Shown here: piece by piece, positions 61,011 through 64,000 of the stretch
How positions within the stretch are numbered: position 1 is the stretch's first letter
How the letters are laid out: the number at the start of each line of letters is the position of its first letter
Source: Henriciella pelagia
GTDB lineage: Bacteria; Pseudomonadota; Alphaproteobacteria; Caulobacterales; Hyphomonadaceae
Length of the DNA: 64,000 nt
Reading direction: 5' to 3'
NCBI RefSeq assembly: GCF_002088945.1
Contig: NZ_NCSU01000003.1
Span: forward strand, 62,001 to 126,000
Notes under the pieces: generated by a model
What the model was told of the DNA's origin: nothing
What the model saw: only the letters and a program-made list of their open reading frames with translations
The model's database searches: none
Program-made: the position numbers and the translations under genes

Positions 61011-61814
61011 TCAGAAATCGAGATCACCGAGGCTGAACTCGTCTTCGGCTTCGGCATCGGCGCGGGCTGTGGCGCGGTCGGCCTGCTCCTGCCAGGTACG
61101 TGGTGGGGCTGCGGCGGAGGGCGGTGTGGACGGAGAAACCGGGGCCGGCGTCTGCTTTGAGGGTGGCGGGGACGGGCGGGGCGGCGGCGTCCACTCGGAT
61201 TCGTCGAGCCAGACGGGGCGCTTGTATTTCAACCCGCAGCGGCCGGCCTGAGTATTGATCCGGCGTGAGGCACGGCAGCTATTGCGTTCGGAGACGGTCA
61301 GCCTTGTGAGGGGGCCGCTGCACTTTTCGATCCGCGCGGTACATTGCTGTTGGGTCAGCTTGGTATGGTCGCGGCACCATGTGTCACTGAGACAGCGGAT
61401 ATCGTCATCGTCATAGGTCGACATCAGGGCCTTGGCGGGTGGCGGGGCTTCACAGAACCGCGGATTGCGAAGCAGGTCGGCCTGTCTGGCGTTGAGGTCT
61501 GACAAGAAGGTCGAACAGTCAAACAGGTCCCAGAGCTCAGACTTGCCCGCACGCCCATCCCGCCACTGGCCGACGCACACCTTGACCCGGCTGTCGCAAT
61601 TCCAGCGTTCCCCCGCCTTGCCGCCAAGGGCGCAAACATGCTCGCCAAGGCAGGTCAGATTGTCGATGCGCCAGGCGGGGTCGTCACGGCCGGGAGGCAA
61701 GCTGGAATAGAGCCGGTCGAGCTGCTCCCACTGAACACCTTGTGCAATGGCAGGTGGCCGAAACCCGGCGATGGCCAGGACGGCGCATGCAAGGGCGAGA
61801 ATGCGGATCGCCAT
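61011..61814 (-). CDS. Secreted cysteine-rich hypothetical protein (267 aa)
   Basis: A signal peptide (about residues 1-24) is followed by a domain with twelve cysteines in regularly spaced pairs (LTCLGEHVCALGG, RWNCDSRVKVCVG, RCLSDTWCRDH, QCTARIEKCSG), reminiscent of lysozyme-inhibitor-like or short disulfide repeats. The C-terminal 60 residues are P/A-rich and acidic. No family is recognised with certainty. GGGGAGGCAGT precedes ATG. The repeated C-x3-4-C units spaced about 25-30 residues apart suggest a duplicated small fold. Confidence 0.7.
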   Translation of the reverse strand: MAIRILALACAVLAIAGFRPPAIAQGVQWEQLDRLYSSLPPGRDDPAWRIDNLTCLGEHVCALGGKAGERWNCDSRVKVCVGQWRDGRAGKSELWDLFDCSTFLSDLNARQADLLRNPRFCEAPPPAKALMSTYDDDDIRCLSDTWCRDHTKLTQQQCTARIEKCSGPLTRLTVSERNSCRASRRINTQAGRCGLKYKRPVWLDESEWTPPPRPSPPPSKQTPAPVSPSTPPSAAAPPRTWQEQADRATARADAEAEDEFSLGDLDF

Positions 61815-62084
61815 ACTGCCTCCCCCTGATGTGATGCGGGTATGAGCGTTGCGGAGAGTTTACCCTGTTCAGCGCCAACGTTCAAATTGAGGGGCGCAGC
61901 GCGGCGCCGGAGGATCATGGCGCGGCCTCTTCCGCATTGTCCAGCATTTCGCGAATCTGACGTATCTTGCTCTGACCGACGTTTACGTTGATGTAGCGAC
62001 CATGTGGTGGGCGACTATTGATCGAATTGCTGCAATCAGCAAGGCGTTGCCCAAAAGCGTGGCCCGGCGTAGGAGCGCAGGACT

Positions 62085-62783
62085 ATGACCCAGCCCATCC
62101 GGACAATCGGCTTCGATGCGGACGATACGCTCTGGCACAATGAGAGCGTGTTCCGGCTGACGCAGGAGCAGATCTTCGACATGCTGGCCGATCATGCCGA
62201 CCCTGATACGATCGGGGAGAAGCTGCTGGCAGCCGAACGGCGCAATCTCGGGCTTTATGGCTTCGGCGTGAAGGGCTTCACGCTGTCGATGATCGAGACG
62301 GCGATTGAGGTGACGAGCGGCAAGGTGCCGGCTGCGACGATCAAGGAAATCCTCGAGGCTGGACGGGCGATGCTGACCCATCCGGTTGAGACACTGCCCG
62401 GCGTGCATGACACGCTGGAGGCCGTCGCGCCGGATTATTCGCTGATCCTGATCACCAAGGGCGACCTGTTCGACCAGGAGCGCAAGCTCGCCCAGTCCGG
62501 CCTTGGCGATTATTTCGACGGGGTGGAGATCGTCTCCGACAAGAAGCCCGCCGTCTATGAGCGGATCTTCGGGGCGAGCGAAGGCGGGCCGGAGGCGGCG
62601 ATGATGGTCGGCAATTCGCTGAAATCTGACGTCATTCCGGCCATTGAGGCAGGCAGCTGGGGCGTGCACGTGCCGCACAGCCTGACCTGGGCGCTGGAAC
62701 ATGCCGATCCGCCGGAGGGCGCAGAACGGTTCCGGCAGATCGAGACGCTGGACGCACTGCCCGACCTGCTGCGCGGGCTCTAG
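62085..62783 (+). CDS. HAD superfamily hydrolase (232 aa)
   Basis: The nucleophile motif I is GFDADDTLWH (Asp11, Asp13), motif II is LILITKG, and the metal motif IV is MVGNSLKSDVIPAI. The cap domain type and text resemble YjjG-like nucleotidases and 2-haloacid dehalogenase-like phosphatases. Cytoplasmic. The start at 62085 is preceded by GGAG-type bases (AGGAGCGCAGGACT). The stop overlaps by four bases with the convergent CxxCH lipoprotein gene. Confidence 0.88.
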   Translation: MTQPIRTIGFDADDTLWHNESVFRLTQEQIFDMLADHADPDTIGEKLLAAERRNLGLYGFGVKGFTLSMIETAIEVTSGKVPAATIKEILEAGRAMLTHPVETLPGVHDTLEAVAPDYSLILITKGDLFDQERKLAQSGLGDYFDGVEIVSDKKPAVYERIFGASEGGPEAAMMVGNSLKSDVIPAIEAGSWGVHVPHSLTWALEHADPPEGAERFRQIETLDALPDLLRGL

Positions 62784-63307
62784 TCTTCCTGCTTGTACCA
62801 GAACTGGTTGTGGCAGCTGGTGCAGCTGTCGGTGAGGGCGAGGGCGGCCTCGTCGAGCGCGATCGGGTCGCGCATTTCTGCGGCGAGGGAAATCCCTTGG
62901 CCAATGCCGGCAAGCTTGCGCGCCTCGGAGGCATAACCGGCCGGATCGGCTGCAATATAGGCGGCGACATCAGCTGCGGTGGAGGCGCCTTCGCTGTCCT
63001 CGTTCCAGAGGGTTTCGCCTTCTGTGGCGACTGGCATGTCCGGCGCAGCTTCAAGGGCGAGCGCCGCCTGTTCGATGGTGCGGGCCGCCTCGTCCAGCGC
63101 GTCCCATTGAGATGCGTTGAGCAGGGACGGGTCGAGGTCGCCCTCCTCATTGTAGAGCTCGAAAGCGATGGTCTGTATCTGGTCTGAGGCTGGCTCGATC
63201 AGGTCGGTCATGGCCGCGCGGACCGTCTGCGGGTGAATGTCATCGGTGGAGGCGCCGCCGCACGATGCGAGAAGCAGGGCGGTAGCGGCAGGAAGGGCAA
63301 GGCGCAT
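62780..63307 (-). CDS. Lipoprotein with C-terminal CxxCH heme motif (175 aa)
   Basis: MRLALPAATALLLASC is a lipoprotein signal (lipobox LASC). The mature part is helical and ends with DSCTSCHNQFWYKQED, a single CxxCH heme-attachment motif, which together with the helical body suggests a cytochrome c'-like four-helix protein. The spacing of the motif near the C-terminus is typical of cytochromes c'. ATG 63307 was chosen because it starts the signal peptide; the longer frame to 63508 is not supported. No oxidase is adjacent. Confidence 0.8.
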   Translation of the reverse strand: MRLALPAATALLLASCGGASTDDIHPQTVRAAMTDLIEPASDQIQTIAFELYNEEGDLDPSLLNASQWDALDEAARTIEQAALALEAAPDMPVATEGETLWNEDSEGASTAADVAAYIAADPAGYASEARKLAGIGQGISLAAEMRDPIALDEAALALTDSCTSCHNQFWYKQED

Positions 63308-63359
63308 AGGGCAGGGTCTTTCATGGGAGGCGAAAGACCTTGTAGCGCCATTGCTCTGA

Positions 63360-63515
63360 TTACACCACGTAATCTGCGCCTTCATTGCGGTCCGATGCCT
63401 TGCGCCAGATCCACCAGGAATAGGCCACGCCAAACAGGGTGACTGACATGATGCACGCGACGAAGGCGAAGACGAGCGTGCTGCGTTGTATGCCGCGTGT
63501 GAAGGCACAGACCAC
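63360..63515 (-). CDS. Possible small single-span membrane protein (51 aa)
   Basis: The minus-strand frame reads VVCAFTRGIQRSTLVFAFVA... then SVTLFGVAYSWWIWRKASDRNEGADYVV, with one convincing membrane span followed by a charged tail. It starts from a GTG; there is no good RBS, and an ATG at 63449 would give only 29 residues. It sits between the CxxCH lipoprotein and the truncated channel, on the minus strand. The natural-looking C-terminus is the main evidence. Confidence 0.4.
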   Translation of the reverse strand: MVCAFTRGIQRSTLVFAFVACIMSVTLFGVAYSWWIWRKASDRNEGADYVV

Positions 63516-63528
63516 AGGGCCGTTCTGA

Positions 63529-63771
63529 CCGCGTTTCTTGGCCTGCTGGTTCGGGACCTTTTCGGGTGCCTATACCGGTTCGGTGGCGGACCTGATCTAC
63601 TTTTCCGGAATGACTTTTGTCACGCTGGGCTTCACCCAGATGGAGACCAGCGGCTCGATACGCCTGGTCGCCATGATGCAATCGCTGGGCGGATTCATGA
63701 TCCTGACCTGGTCAGCAACGTTCATCTATTCGGTGTGGCAGGACTCCGTGAAACGCCACCAGCCAGACTGA
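63529..63771 (+). pseudogene. Potassium-channel-like gene, 5' part missing
   Basis: The frame codes for a two-TM potassium channel's pore and second span: ADLIYFSGMTFVTLGFTQMETSGSIRLVAMMQSLGGFMILTWSATFIYSVW, matching the Ion_trans_2 pattern with TFVTLGF at the filter position. A stop at 63526 interrupts the frame, so the first membrane segment and an obvious start are missing; only a TTG at 63538 is available. Family members are about 140 residues, against about 80 here. Either a 5'-truncated relic or a frameshift near 63520-63540. Even the filter differs from the usual TVGYG/TLGYG. Confidence 0.55.
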
Positions 63772-63776
63772 CGCCC

Positions 63777-63811
63777 AAAAAAGAAGCGCCCCTCACAGGG
63801 AGGGACGCTTC
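63777..63811 (-). terminator. Rho-independent terminator for the PfpI-like gene
   Basis: On the minus strand GAAGCG...CGCTTC (63806-63811 with 63783-63788), with inner C/G pairs, is followed by six T residues (63782-63777). Confidence 0.8.
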
Positions 63812-63840
63812 GGTCGGATCGCTTGGCGAAGGGGATGAGA

Positions 63841-64000
63841 CTACGCGGCGACCGATTCTCGTTGACCGTCATGTTTGCCCTCGCAAATTTCCTCGACGAT
63901 CTTGTCATTGAACGCACCAAGGTCGTCCGGGTTGCGTGATGTCACGAGACCTTCATCGACAACCACCGGCTCATCGGAAACGATGCCGCCGGCATTTTTC
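63841..64000 (-). CDS. PfpI/DJ-1-type protein, C-terminal part
   Basis: The last 53 residues are visible: [31 protein letters not shown] in outline, then [12 protein letters not shown] and a short polar tail. The segment 'NAGG..vDe.vvvD..[13 protein letters not shown]' is diagnostic of type 1 glutamine amidotransferase-like PfpI proteins (YhbO/PfpI), which are protease-like or glyoxalase/deglycase-related stress proteins. The catalytic cysteine lies beyond the window edge. The stop is followed by a good terminator. Confidence 0.85.
   Translation of the reverse strand, partial: KNAGGIVSDEPVVVDEGLVTSRNPDDLGAFNDKIVEEICEGKHDGQRESVAA

Overview
The window is a high-GC alphaproteobacterial chromosome segment. 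The most likely source is a marine Caulobacterales/Hyphomonadaceae-type organism. This is inferred from a Caulobacter-like phosphate regulon (phoR ... pstC-pstA-pstB-phoU-phoB), a class I lysyl-tRNA synthetase, a CC0125/CC1285-type lipoprotein, NodT-type efflux components, a fused indolepyruvate ferredoxin oxidoreductase and many GC-rich palindromic intergenic repeats. There are no rRNA genes, no complete canonical tRNA, no CRISPR array and no recognisable insertion sequence. The DNA is cut at both ends: a spore-coat-U-like protein runs in from the left and a PfpI/DJ-1-type protein runs out at the right.

Layout. 0-9 kb: small and hypothetical genes, an AT-rich membrane-protein gene beside a structured repeat, a TerB/J-domain protein, a voltage-gated cation channel, a CaCA exchanger and queF. 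9-14 kb: Tat-exported PhoD phosphatase, RluD and alanine dehydrogenase. 13.8-21.2 kb: the Pho regulon on the minus strand, with a good Pho box before pstC and an RluA-type pseudouridine synthase coupled to phoR. 21.4-29.6 kb: a tripartite RND efflux operon, then an M13 lipoprotein peptidase carrying an EF-hand-like insertion. 29.7-34.4 kb: glutathione peroxidase, small proteins, a zinc-type oxidoreductase, a thiolase and an Lrp regulator divergent from the 1,153-residue IorA-IorB fusion. 38-42 kb: LysRS-I, a diguanylate cyclase, and bfd/bfr behind Fur-like sites. 42-46 kb: GST, lipase-like hydrolase, SCP2 protein and a TetR-led operon with an operator at the TetR start. 46-51 kb: acyl-CoA carboxyltransferase, DUF4349 lipoprotein, an RsuA-family synthase and two GNATs. 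51-55.4 kb: a repeat-rich accessory zone with a tRNA-Cys-like structure, a GIY-YIG nuclease, a second copy of the structured repeat and an AT-rich coiled-coil membrane gene placed directly after argG. 55.6-62 kb: an envelope cluster with a VWA lipoprotein, a 7TMR-DISM-like kinase with its divergent LuxR-type regulator, and small lipoproteins, two of which share a G5-N4-C5 palindrome upstream. 62-64 kb: HAD hydrolase, a CxxCH lipoprotein and a truncated potassium-channel gene.

The best candidates for something undescribed are: (i) a 91-nt tRNA-Cys-like element with a GCA anticodon, encoded CCA, long variable arm and no room for a D-arm; (ii) a two-copy structured element whose long stem differs in sequence between copies but stays perfectly paired, each copy next to an AT-rich membrane-protein gene; and (iii) the shared palindrome upstream of two lipoprotein genes around the kinase/regulator pair. 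All three are read from sequence alone and need database searches or RNA data.
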